From the NCBI GenBank assembly GCA_002474345.1, contig DKQD01000143.1:1-22502 (forward strand): a DNA stretch of 22,502 nucleotides, in the 5' to 3' direction. The notes beneath the pieces are model-generated. The model had not been told where the DNA came from. It made no database searches and was given only the letters and a program-made list of their open reading frames with translations. Shown here one piece after another: positions 15,914 through 22,502 of the stretch. The position numbers and the translations under genes are program-made. This DNA is from Bacteriovoracaceae bacterium UBA7317 (GTDB taxonomy: Bacteria; Bdellovibrionota; Bacteriovoracia; Bacteriovoracales; Bacteriovoracaceae). Numbering within the stretch: position 1 is the stretch's first letter; every line of letters begins with the position of its first letter.

Positions 15914-16813
15914 TTAAAGGATTGGAGCTATGAAGTCTTCGATACCTTCACCACGCTCATCTGGAAATGCGTAACCTTTCTTAATTTGTTTTCCATCTTT
16001 GTAGAGGATGAAAACTGGACTGCTAGTAACACCTTCTTCATTTGCAATTTGGTTTAATTCTGCAAAGGCTTCATTTTTAGGGTTCCACCAAACTTTATAA
16101 ACATCAGTTAGGTGACCATACCTCTCGTGAACAGCTGGAACCGATCCAAGGTTTTCAAGAAGTAGGCAGTGCACGCAATATGTAAGTCCATATTTAACTA
16201 GTACTGGCTTGTGAAAAGAGGCCTTGATAACTCTTTCTTCGAAGTCTCTTTGACCATGAATTGTGTGGTGTCTATTCCATGGGCTATTGTGGTCTATTTC
16301 GAACATTGCCCTTGGTGTGTAGTAGTAACCAGGTTGTCCTAGTCTAGTGATTTCTTTTTGAAGAAGTCTTAATTTTTGAAGCATTTTCCAAGATGCGATT
16401 CTCGCCTCATCTGCGCTTCCTCTTTGTAGGTGATTTAGGTAAGTTCTAACTTCGTTGTTAAAAACATTATCAAGCTCTTGGAGTGTAAAAATTCCGTCTT
16501 TGTTACCTTTTGTTGTGTCGTTATACCATGAAAGGGATTTAAAAAACTTTTCGCCTGCGTGAGATCCTACTGGTGCATAAGGTGTTTGAACTGCTCTAAT
16601 ATAAGAACGAATGAAAGGACGGTTATTTGGTAACCTTACAAGTTTGTCGAAAAGGGACTTTAATTCTTCGTCTTTAAAATCTTCACTTTTGTAGCTTTCA
16701 AATAAGTTACGGTATTCGTTATAACTTGTTTCACTTTGCGCTTGTGCTTCAGATGGGCCAAAAGCAGTTAGAATTAGGGCCAAAAGAAGTGTTGGTAGGG
16801 TCAATAATTTCAT
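15914..16813 (-). CDS. Periplasmic thioredoxin-fold protein with EF-hand-like loop
   Basis: 299 residues. A signal peptide ends at about AQA (23-25), followed by a helical N-terminal region (about 28-165), then a thioredoxin-like domain (about 195-299). The active site is YCVHC (Cys 213 and 216), and the expected cis-proline loop is TSSPVFILYKDGK (Pro 266). This fits a periplasmic thiol-disulfide oxidoreductase. Inside the helical part, NKDGIFTLQEL (about 104-114) resembles the second half of an EF-hand calcium loop, but the first ligand position is not Asp. Two ATGs are adjacent; 16813 is preferred because GAGG is seven bases before it (only four for 16816). The gene shares a leader motif with the secreted-protein gene downstream, but a strong terminator separates the two, so they are not one operon. 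Its partner proteins are unknown. Confidence 0.85.
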   Translation of the reverse strand: MKLLTLPTLLLALILTAFGPSEAQAQSETSYNEYRNLFESYKSEDFKDEELKSLFDKLVRLPNNRPFIRSYIRAVQTPYAPVGSHAGEKFFKSLSWYNDTTKGNKDGIFTLQELDNVFNNEVRTYLNHLQRGSADEARIASWKMLQKLRLLQKEITRLGQPGYYYTPRAMFEIDHNSPWNRHHTIHGQRDFEERVIKASFHKPVLVKYGLTYCVHCLLLENLGSVPAVHERYGHLTDVYKVWWNPKNEAFAELNQIANEEGVTSSPVFILYKDGKQIKKGYAFPDERGEGIEDFIAPIL

Positions 16814-16824
16814 CATGGTACCTC

Positions 16825-16835
16825 ACTAGGAAAAG
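16825..16835 (-). promoter_or_regulatory. Leader motif CTTTTCCTAGT, copy 2
   Basis: CTTTTCCTAGT on the - strand, with 11 bases between it and the ATG at 16813, just before the GAGG ribosome binding site. It is identical in sequence and spacing to the copy at 15650-15660. Confidence 0.45.
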
Positions 16836-16969
16836 ATTCGTTTCACTCTCAAAAAGATGATCTTTCCTATCAGTTCTTGGGACTTGTCTCAAGAAAATAG
16901 GTTGCCATGCGTAAAAATTTTAGGCTAAGTGTTGCGTTAAAGAAAAAGGGCCAAAGTAATATCAGATGC

Positions 16970-17209
16970 TTAGGAATAGCTTAGGGAAGAGACCTCCACT
17001 ATTTTATTAATTTGAGGGAACTTTTCGTGAAGGGCGCTCCTGATTGAATTTAGGAGGGTTTGCTTGGTTTTTCCTTCGCTGTCGTATTCAACAATGAGCT
17101 TAATAATAAGGATGTCATTATCTAGGTCAACAACTTCGAGAAGCCCTTGGTGAGTTTTTAAAAAAGGGTTGATCCTCTCCTCTACATAAGATTCTATTTT
17201 GCGTCTCAT
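16970..17209 (-). CDS. NifU C-terminal-domain-like protein lacking the CxxC motif
   Basis: A 79-residue protein that follows the NifU C-terminal (Nfu) domain pattern: VEERINPFLKTHQGLLEVVDL at the start aligns with the 'IRPxLxxHGGDVELV' region, and TLLNSIRSALHEKFPQINKIVEV with the 'LKxGIExALKEEIPEVxxV' end. Where Nfu domains carry the iron-sulfur cysteines (CxGCPSS), this protein has EYDSEGKTKQ, and it contains no cysteine at all. It therefore cannot carry an Fe-S cluster the usual way and may be a binding or regulatory relic of the family. The start is good: GGAG eight bases before ATG, with a candidate promoter upstream. It lies 156 bases ahead of the thioredoxin-fold gene on the same strand. 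Confidence 0.75.
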   Translation of the reverse strand: MRRKIESYVEERINPFLKTHQGLLEVVDLDNDILIIKLIVEYDSEGKTKQTLLNSIRSALHEKFPQINKIVEVSSLSYS

Positions 17210-17256
17210 AAATATTGCTCCAGAGGTCTAAGGTTTCGCTTTATGGCCCTAAGAGC

Positions 17257-17286
17257 AACATAATTTATAGATGAATGTCTAGTCAA
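17257..17286 (-). promoter_or_regulatory. Candidate sigma70 promoter for the NifU-like gene
   Basis: On the - strand TTGACT (17286-17281, 5 of 6) and TATGTT (17262-17257, 4 of 6) are spaced by 18 bases, predicting a leader of about 40 bases. Confidence 0.4.
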
Positions 17287-17343
17287 AGTGTTTAAAGGAA
17301 GGTTTAATTTCATGCTCATAAAGTGATCAATCTGGAGTGTTTT

Positions 17344-17550
17344 ATGATGGATACCGAGAAAATTTTAAGTATGATTAACTTGAACCCAAGAGATTTTGAG
17401 AACGTTCACGGTTATTTAAACATGGTCGAGCTTTCTGTGTTCGAAGAGCTGGCCAAAACCGACATAAAGCAAAGTGGTATGTTTACATTAGGTGCCGAGC
17501 ACAAAAAAGAGCTTACAAAGTACTTTGAAAAGCAAAACGCACAGAGTTGA
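17344..17550 (+). CDS. Small protein of unknown function
   Basis: 68 residues, not recognised. It is probably cytoplasmic and helical (ILSMINLNPRDFENVHGYL, then VFEELAKTDIKQSG). An in-frame GTG at 17323 lies further upstream, but ATG 17344 is preferred, with TGGAG six bases before it. It has no cysteine and no membrane segment. It is divergent from the NifU-like gene and convergent with the next small gene, with only 35 bases between the stops. The clear ribosome binding site and biased codons support a real gene. Confidence 0.65.
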   Translation: MMDTEKILSMINLNPRDFENVHGYLNMVELSVFEELAKTDIKQSGMFTLGAEHKKELTKYFEKQNAQS

Positions 17551-17585
17551 GAAAGGCTGCTTTCAAAATAAAGGGACCGCCCCAC

Positions 17586-17777
17586 TTATCTCGAGTTTCG
17601 GGTCCTAATGTTGTCCTTTAGCTCAAAGGGTTTGATTGCAAGAAGAGTCAATACAGCTTCGGAAGCCTTTATAAGAAGCTGTTCGGCTTTTTTCGAATTG
17701 AGGGGTTTGTTTGGATCTTTTCCTTCCTCTAATAAGAAGTTAAATGCCATTTTTTCTAATTTCTCTTGAAACATCAT
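17586..17777 (-). CDS. Small helical protein of unknown function
   Basis: 63 residues, no recognised family. The predicted helices (MFQEKLEKMAFNFLLEEG, then KKAEQLLIKASEAVLTLLAI) have the heptad-like spacing of a small helical bundle. Two adjacent ATGs begin it (17777 and 17774), and the ribosome binding site is weak (AAAGAAAA). The tail NIRTRNSR is basic. It is convergent with the preceding small gene. Function unknown. Confidence 0.5.
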   Translation of the reverse strand: MMFQEKLEKMAFNFLLEEGKDPNKPLNSKKAEQLLIKASEAVLTLLAIKPFELKDNIRTRNSR

Positions 17778-17988
17778 ATGTTTTTCTTTTTTTATAGAAG
17801 TTTAAGACTCACTCTGAGTTGTACAGTAAACCTTGGAAAAATCAAGGGACTTTAAAAAATGTTGGAAAATTTGCTCAGTTTTTCCCCACCTTTTAATTGG
17901 TTTTTTAGGAGAAAGCGCCATTTTTCATTACTTGTAAAAGCGAGTAACCTATAAATGATTTCAACAAATCTTAAGTGAGAAAGAGATC

Positions 17989-19143
17989 ATGAAAAAAAGA
18001 GTTTTAATCCTGCCTTTATTAATTTTTCTTGTTTGGGGGTTGGGTTCGGGTTTTTTAGCGAGAAAGGTCATTTCTATAAAAAAACCTTATAGGCCATTGA
18101 CTCCATTAACGGAGCCTGATTACCAAAATAATGACGCTTGGGTATCTAGACCTGACTTTTTTAACCCGAGCTTGTGGCCCCTTAATGAGCATAAAGTTCA
18201 ATCAGAGCTAAAAGTAGATGTTTTTTACATCCACCCAACCGCTCTTTGGGTAGGGAATGCATGGAATTATGATTTAAAGTCACCTAGTTTTGTTTTGAAT
18301 ATTATAGATAAATCTATTTCTGAGCACTCGTCAGTTTTTAATCAATGTTGCCGGATCTATGCACCCCATTATAGGGAGGCGGGTCTTGGAGCTTCAAGGA
18401 GTAGCGAAAACTTTGTGTCCCGAGTGAAGGCCTTTGAATTTGCCTATAAGGACCTTTTAAAGGCCTTTGACGTTTTTATTAAAAAACATAATAAGGGAAG
18501 GCCATTTATTTTGGCCGGTCATAGCCAAGGAACATTGCATGCGATGAGGTTAATCAAAGACCGTATTGACGGGAAGGAGCTTCAAAATAAATTTGTGGCC
18601 GCTTATGTTCTTGGTTACAAATTCCCAAAGGACTATTTTAAAAGGGTTTATAAAAAAGTTAAACCTTGCCAAAAGAGAGATGATATCGGTTGTGTTATTC
18701 ATTGGGACAGCTTTGATGAAGGAAGTGCTTTGGAGAAAATCAAGGGCATTCACTGGTACCCAACCGGGTGGGAGTCTGTCACAGGGAAGGATGTCTTGTG
18801 TACAAATCCGCTTAGTTGGAAAGTCGATGAAGTTCTTATGGGGAGGGGGAACCATAAGGGGATGTTAAAGTCTGTATCAGAACAAAATTATGACTATGAG
18901 GAAAAGAAAGTATGGGCACAATGCCGAAAGGGAAGGCTTTTTGTAAAGGCTTTGGATTTGTGGGATTTTAAGGTCTGGCGTTTTCTTAACTGGACCAGAG
19001 AACTTTACGATGGGAATTTACACTTTTTTGATTTTCAGCTTTTTTTCAAAGACATAAGAAAAAATGCCTCTGAAAGAATAGAGGCATTTTATATAAATGA
19101 AGAGAGTAAAGATTTTTATGAGACAAAAATAGAGATTCAATGA
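17989..19143 (+). CDS. DUF3089 alpha/beta-hydrolase-like protein
   Basis: 384 residues with an N-terminal membrane anchor or signal segment (about 5-24). The DUF3089 pattern is clear: DVFYIHPT (77-84), IYAPHYREAGLG (123-134), AYKDLLKAFDVFI (about 152-164), then GRPFILAGHSQG (170-181), where S179 in GHSQG is the expected nucleophile of an alpha/beta hydrolase. Such proteins are thought to be secreted or membrane-bound hydrolases, but no substrate is established. Residues 360-367 (NASERIEA) lie over a terminator hairpin that serves the convergent gene. The start has GAAAGAG eight bases upstream. No operon partner is evident. Confidence 0.85.
   Translation: MKKRVLILPLLIFLVWGLGSGFLARKVISIKKPYRPLTPLTEPDYQNNDAWVSRPDFFNPSLWPLNEHKVQSELKVDVFYIHPTALWVGNAWNYDLKSPSFVLNIIDKSISEHSSVFNQCCRIYAPHYREAGLGASRSSENFVSRVKAFEFAYKDLLKAFDVFIKKHNKGRPFILAGHSQGTLHAMRLIKDRIDGKELQNKFVAAYVLGYKFPKDYFKRVYKKVKPCQKRDDIGCVIHWDSFDEGSALEKIKGIHWYPTGWESVTGKDVLCTNPLSWKVDEVLMGRGNHKGMLKSVSEQNYDYEEKKVWAQCRKGRLFVKALDLWDFKVWRFLNWTRELYDGNLHFFDFQLFFKDIRKNASERIEAFYINEESKDFYETKIEIQ
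19061..19090 (-). terminator. Intrinsic terminator of the - strand gene, embedded in the DUF3089 coding sequence
   Basis: AAAATGCCTC (19061-19070) and GAGGCATTTT (19081-19090) form a perfect 10-bp stem with a 10-base loop. On the - strand it runs into a TTTTTTCTT tract. It lies 83 bases past the stop at 19173, inside the last 30 codons of the opposite gene; on the + strand it is followed by ATAT only. Confidence 0.75.
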
Positions 19144-19172
19144 GAAAGGCGGATTACACCCTCTTCCTCTCC

Positions 19173-20012
19173 CTATTTATAAGATTCCAAATCTTTTTCA
19201 ATTTCTGGAAAATAAGTGACAAACCTTGAAATAAGTTTTTTCCTAATGGCAGGGTCGGTGTTTTTCTTAAGGCTCTCAGTTGCATAGCTTAAGGCTTCAC
19301 TTTCTGATTTTATATTTTGCTTCATGAAAATCATAGAAGTTGTAATATTAAGTGAGTCTGGAGAAAAACGTCCTTGTTTATCGAGAAGTACTTTTCTCGC
19401 TGACTCGGCTCCAAAGAAAGAAACTTTATCTTCTCCGGATAAGCTCATTTGGTTAACTAAATTAATTGCCATACCCCTAATGAAGCTTTCTTCTGGGGTA
19501 AAACCTTTTAGAGTTTCTTTAAGGTGGTTAAAGTTCTCCTCTTTGTTTTTGTCAATTTCTTTAAGTGCTTTTCCTATGAGGGCGCCATAATCTGGATTTT
19601 CATCCATGACAAAGCCAGCAGATATCCAAACGGCAAAGTCCTCGGCTTCTGGGCTATTTTTAAAAAATCTTTGCGTTTTTTTAAACAGACGCGCGACTTG
19701 AGGGTCACTTTTTATTTTGTTCCAATAAGGGTCTTCATTGTAAATCCTTTTCTTCGTTGGGCCGGCATTTTCGTCGCTACCTGTCGGAACTGGGCCTTGG
19801 GAGGAACTCGTTTTGCCTTCTGGAGACTTATTTGATGGATCATTACCAGAAGCAGCCTTTAACTGTGGGCCTTCTTTTTTGCTTGTGTTAGAGGGGGTGC
19901 TTTGTTTCGATTCCGCTCCTGTTTTTTCGGAAGAACTCCTCTGGCCAAGATAAACCCCTCCAGCAGCAATTAAGGCAAGTAAAAGAACAATAAGTATATT
20001 TTTTGAGTTCAT
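19173..20012 (-). CDS. Membrane-anchored helical protein of unknown function
   Basis: 279 residues, family not recognised. Residues 5-23 (ILIVLLLALIAAGGVYLGQ) form a single N-terminal membrane anchor. Residues about 24-88 are a low-complexity Ser/Lys/Pro/Gly linker that should be disordered. The rest (about 90-279) is a helical domain, with WISAGFVMDENP and YFPEIEKDLESYK. There are no cysteines. The ribosome binding site GGGAGA lies four bases before the ATG. Its terminator (19061-19090) lies inside the convergent DUF3089 gene, and 30 bases separate the two stops. The long linker would hold the folded part away from the membrane; role unknown. Confidence 0.8.
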   Translation of the reverse strand: MNSKNILIVLLLALIAAGGVYLGQRSSSEKTGAESKQSTPSNTSKKEGPQLKAASGNDPSNKSPEGKTSSSQGPVPTGSDENAGPTKKRIYNEDPYWNKIKSDPQVARLFKKTQRFFKNSPEAEDFAVWISAGFVMDENPDYGALIGKALKEIDKNKEENFNHLKETLKGFTPEESFIRGMAINLVNQMSLSGEDKVSFFGAESARKVLLDKQGRFSPDSLNITTSMIFMKQNIKSESEALSYATESLKKNTDPAIRKKLISRFVTYFPEIEKDLESYK

Positions 20013-20089
20013 AGGTTCTCCCGGAAGTTTGGTTTAAGTGAATTAAAAATTTAATTTTATGCTTGGAATTATTGTATCGGTTTTTATAA

Positions 20090-20107
20090 AAAAAAGGAGC
20101 CTTTTTT
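20090..20107 (-). terminator. Probable terminator of the serine protease gene
   Basis: On the - strand AAAAAAGG and CCTTTTTT pair tightly around a 2-base turn (or four if the inner pair opens), and two more T follow. The hairpin overlaps the protease stop codon (20106-20108). Confidence 0.5.
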
Positions 20108-21011
20108 ATAAGTCTTTTTCAAATATGGATTTGATTCTTAAAACTTCTTCTCCAGAGCATTGGCTTTCCGGGCACCTCTTTATGGTATAACATTCGTTAT
20201 TCGATTCTTCGCTAAGGTCGAAGTCACTTCCCCCTCTCACGAGAACCCCTTCCACAAGGTAATTTTTTGTATTAATGACAGGAGAACCTGAGTTTCCTTC
20301 AAAAGTATCTGAATTAATAATAAATTGATCGTCATCCTCATTATCTCTAATTTTGGCGTTCATTGAAAACTTGAGGGGAAGACCTTGAGGGTAGCCAATA
20401 ACAGCGAGTTTAGACTCTTTCAAAACACTACCTCTCTGCCTCATTTTAAGTGGTTTTCTGCCAATGACAGAACGATCGAGTTTCAAAATGGCGTAGTCCA
20501 AAGATTCATTTTGCTTTAGGACCTCTTTACACCTATAAACATTTTGGGCCTCAAAGTTTGACGGTGTAATATTTAGAGGGTTACTTTTAAAACCAAAGAC
20601 CCAAAAACTTTCTTCACAATCATTTCGATTTTCAACGCAGTGAGATGCGGTTAAAAGAACATCTTTTTCGATGAGAAAGCCACTGCATGTCCCAAGTGAG
20701 GGTTGAGATGAAATCTTCTCGTGAAAGGCATCATGGTTTGGACAGATATTCAGGTCCTCTAAGAGGTCTTGGTTAATAAGATATTGCTCATCAACGTATT
20801 CTAGTTTGTATCTTGGAACTTGGATGGCGACTGACCTTCCTAGTTTTCTGACTTTTTTGCCTCTCACTTGGTGATAGTCTAGGATATCGTTTTCCCCGTA
20901 GATGATAGGGGATGGCTTGATTATAAACATAGGGTCGTTTACAACTGGTCTAGAATGATCACAGCCTAGAAAGAGTGTTAGAAAACTCAAAAAAGGGACC
21001 AAATGATGCAT
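20106..21011 (-). CDS. Trypsin-like serine protease, probable lipoprotein
   Basis: 301 residues. The N-terminus MHHLVPFLSFLTLFLGC carries a lipobox (LFLGC, Cys 17), so it should be lipid-anchored at the cell envelope. The chymotrypsin-fold triad is clear: His 124 in LTASHC, Asp 172 in LDYAILKLDR and Ser 241 in FEGNSGSPV. The region between the lipobox and the protease domain (about 18-100) is not part of the peptidase and could be a pro-segment or spacer. Several cysteines could form disulfides, consistent with an exported protein. The frame is open to 21071, but ATG 21011 is chosen because it gives the lipobox signal peptide and has GGGGG just upstream. Substrates are unknown; digestive or envelope roles are both possible. 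Confidence 0.9.
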   Translation of the reverse strand: MHHLVPFLSFLTLFLGCDHSRPVVNDPMFIIKPSPIIYGENDILDYHQVRGKKVRKLGRSVAIQVPRYKLEYVDEQYLINQDLLEDLNICPNHDAFHEKISSQPSLGTCSGFLIEKDVLLTASHCVENRNDCEESFWVFGFKSNPLNITPSNFEAQNVYRCKEVLKQNESLDYAILKLDRSVIGRKPLKMRQRGSVLKESKLAVIGYPQGLPLKFSMNAKIRDNEDDDQFIINSDTFEGNSGSPVINTKNYLVEGVLVRGGSDFDLSEESNNECYTIKRCPESQCSGEEVLRIKSIFEKDL

Positions 21012-21120
21012 TCTTTCCCCCAGAAGGCGATTGACTGACCAAGTATTGCATTTTGAAAAAAAGTTTACCAAAGTGATCTACAAAAATTAAATGATTGATC
21101 TTATTCTTAGGCAAGGCACA

Positions 21121-21726
21121 ATGAATTATAAAAAAAATGGAATCAGGATTTATAAGACTTTTCTCTTTTTAATGGCCCTTTTCCTCATTACGAAAGCGGC
21201 TTTTGGAAGCACTGGAAGTTTTGAGTGCACGGACGGGTCACCCGCAAACCGTTCTTTCTTGAGTCTTAACTTTACGCAAATTGATGATGAGGAAGTTCTT
21301 TTTAGGTTTAGAATTTTGCCTTTCATGAGAAATGGCAAGGCCAATGAAAATGTTTCCTCATTTTTAAAAGGTTGGGGAATTTCTACGAATGGGTTTCAGA
21401 GACCTATCTTTGAATTGAGTTTAAAGGCCAGTCAATGTCGAGTTCTAAAGGAAAGTGAAGCACCTTTAGTTGATTGTTTCCTTGGAAAGGGGACGAGGTT
21501 TAAGGTCAGAGATACTTTAACGAATAAAACTGCGGAAGGTGTCTTATCTTGGGGGCAGTTCCATATGAGGAGGCAAGTTGAGACTTTTGTTATGTTTCGT
21601 TCTGAGGACGGCCAGTTTAAAAAAAGTCATGAAAGCATAAAGATCTTTTTTACAGGACAAAACAAAAAGAGGGAAATCTCCCGCCTCGATTCGGTTTACC
21701 ATGGCCAGTTTTGCCACTGGAATTGA
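21121..21726 (+). CDS. Small secreted protein of unknown function
   Basis: 201 residues, not recognised. A long signal peptide (residues 1-29) ends at AFGS, and the mature part is beta-rich with four cysteines (FECTDG, SQCRVL, VDCFLG, QFCHWN), enough for two disulfides. An in-frame ATG at 21091 exists, but 21121 is preferred because the signal peptide then begins with a basic stretch and AAGG lies just before it. It is divergent from the protease (109 bases between starts), so the two may share a control region. Its stop lies 14 bases from the srkA stop. Function unknown. Confidence 0.75.
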   Translation: MNYKKNGIRIYKTFLFLMALFLITKAAFGSTGSFECTDGSPANRSFLSLNFTQIDDEEVLFRFRILPFMRNGKANENVSSFLKGWGISTNGFQRPIFELSLKASQCRVLKESEAPLVDCFLGKGTRFKVRDTLTNKTAEGVLSWGQFHMRRQVETFVMFRSEDGQFKKSHESIKIFFTGQNKKREISRLDSVYHGQFCHWN

Positions 21727-21740
21727 GAAGGGCCAATGGC

Positions 21741-22502
21741 CTAGTGGAGGTATGAGTTAAAGGAATTCTCAAAGGAGCTTTGAAAAGTTTCCTGAATCTT
21801 TACGTACTGAAGCCTAAGGTCCTGAAGAAGCTCTTCCCAATAATTCGCTTCATAGAAGTGAGGAAAGGCGTTAATAAAGGCTGGGTCTTTTGACCTCTTA
21901 GCAATCCAAGCCGCAAAGTGGATGTAACGGAGAGTTCTCAAGGGCTCAATCAGCTTTAAAGATTGACGGGAGAGTGGCCTCATGGATTGGTAAGCTTCCA
22001 AAAATATTTCCCTGTCTTCTAAAGCATACTTATCTTCTCCCGGAACAATTAACCAGATATCTTGAATGGCCGGACCACATAGCATGTCATCAAAATCAAT
22101 AAAGAAAGGGCCTTCTTGGTCCCGCCAAATAATATTACCCCAGTGACAGTCCCCGTGAATCCTATGATAGGTCTCTTTTTCAAAAGCAGGGGCCACGAGC
22201 TCATCAATTCTTTCAAAGATGGCATTAAAACTTTCTTTTAAATGCTCTGGAATAAAGTTTTCCTTAAGGAGGTAATCTAGGTTTTGCCTACCAAAAGTCA
22301 GCGTGTTTATTTTAAGGCGGTGGTGAGAGGCCCTTTGCTCACCAATCGTATGGACTCTGGCGAGGAGGCGTCCTAAAATTTGGAGCTGTTCTTTAGACAT
22401 ATCCTGAGGGGCCCTACCCCCTTTTTTAGGAAAAAGAGTAAAAAAGATCTCTTGTTCTGGAACTTTAAAAAGAGTTTTTTCTTGAAAAATTAAAGGAGCA
22501 AT
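21741..22502 (-). CDS. srkA: SrkA-type stress response protein kinase, 5'-truncated by the window edge
   Basis: The frame is open to the right edge, so the N-terminus lies outside; 253 residues are visible. The SrkA (YihE/RdoA) signature is plain: IFFTLFPKKGGR before LLARVHTIG, the catalytic HGDCHWGNIIWRD with its Asp, and the metal-binding FIDFDDMLCGPAIQDIWLI. The family has an aminoglycoside-phosphotransferase-like fold and in E. coli phosphorylates proteins to protect cells from stress-induced death. The part missing is the N-terminal nucleotide-binding lobe. It is convergent with the secreted-protein gene; a short GGCC/GGCC hairpin sits between the stops. The match is strong across the visible part. 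Confidence 0.9.
   Translation of the reverse strand: MAPLIFQEKTLFKVPEQEIFFTLFPKKGGRAPQDMSKEQLQILGRLLARVHTIGEQRASHHRLKINTLTFGRQNLDYLLKENFIPEHLKESFNAIFERIDELVAPAFEKETYHRIHGDCHWGNIIWRDQEGPFFIDFDDMLCGPAIQDIWLIVPGEDKYALEDREIFLEAYQSMRPLSRQSLKLIEPLRTLRYIHFAAWIAKRSKDPAFINAFPHFYEANYWEELLQDLRLQYVKIQETFQSSFENSFNSYLH

Noticed and set aside
19524..19835. A 103-residue open frame on the + strand
   Set aside because: It is antisense to the membrane-anchored gene at 19173-20012; its codons are the mirror of that gene's and no domain is seen.
21727..21740. GGCC-AAT-GGCC hairpin between the stops of the secreted-protein gene and srkA
   Set aside because: The stem is only four to five pairs with no U tract on either strand, too little to call a terminator.
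1..22502. CRISPR arrays, transposons, attachment sites or integrons
   Set aside because: No regularly spaced repeats, transposase- or integrase-like protein, or long direct or inverted terminal repeats were seen.

Overview
The window is AT-rich (judged by eye, mid-30s % GC). Its genes look like those of a low-GC Gram-negative bacterium of the Bdellovibrionota/Bacteriovoracales kind (Bacteriovorax, Halobacteriovorax or Peredibacter-like). I base this on the many secreted or lipid-anchored proteins, the large sensor kinases with CheA-type catalytic cores, an SrkA-type kinase and a DUF3089 protein. This placement is inference; no rRNA or other phylogenetic marker is present. No insertion sequence, prophage, CRISPR array, rRNA or tRNA was seen.

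Layout. (1) 1-1559, + strand: the 3' part of a helical protein of uncertain family, followed by a small DOPA 4,5-dioxygenase-family protein. (2) 1984-10814, the signalling block: a HAMP/PAS/HPt/CheA-like kinase with a stand-alone CheY-like receiver right behind it, then two paralogous 7-TM sensor kinases placed tail to tail. All three kinases carry an internal HPt histidine and a CheA-type ATPase, but no CheW-like domain. (3) 11034-12693: a hotdog-fold acyl-CoA thioesterase and, divergently, a retinol-dehydrogenase-like SDR. (4) 12711-14642, - strand: methionyl-tRNA synthetase with an apparent insertion of about 60 residues in its catalytic half. Upstream lies a 399-base non-coding stretch with several hairpins, one of them a good intrinsic terminator. 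(5) 15042-17777: mostly small - strand genes: a secreted protein, a periplasmic thioredoxin-fold protein with an EF-hand-like loop, a NifU-like domain lacking its CxxC, and two tiny unknown proteins. (6) 17989-22502: a DUF3089 alpha/beta-hydrolase-like protein, a membrane-anchored helical protein, a trypsin-like lipoprotein protease, a small secreted protein, and SrkA running off the right edge.

How it works together. The clearest functional unit is the kinase block: several membrane inputs and one nearby receiver with no output domain, which suggests a phosphorelay converging on a shared small receiver. The remainder is a mix of housekeeping (metG), stress response (srkA) and cell-envelope or secreted proteins. 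Good intrinsic terminators are seen at 14752-14788, 15852-15895 and 19061-19090; the last lies inside the coding sequence of the convergent neighbour.
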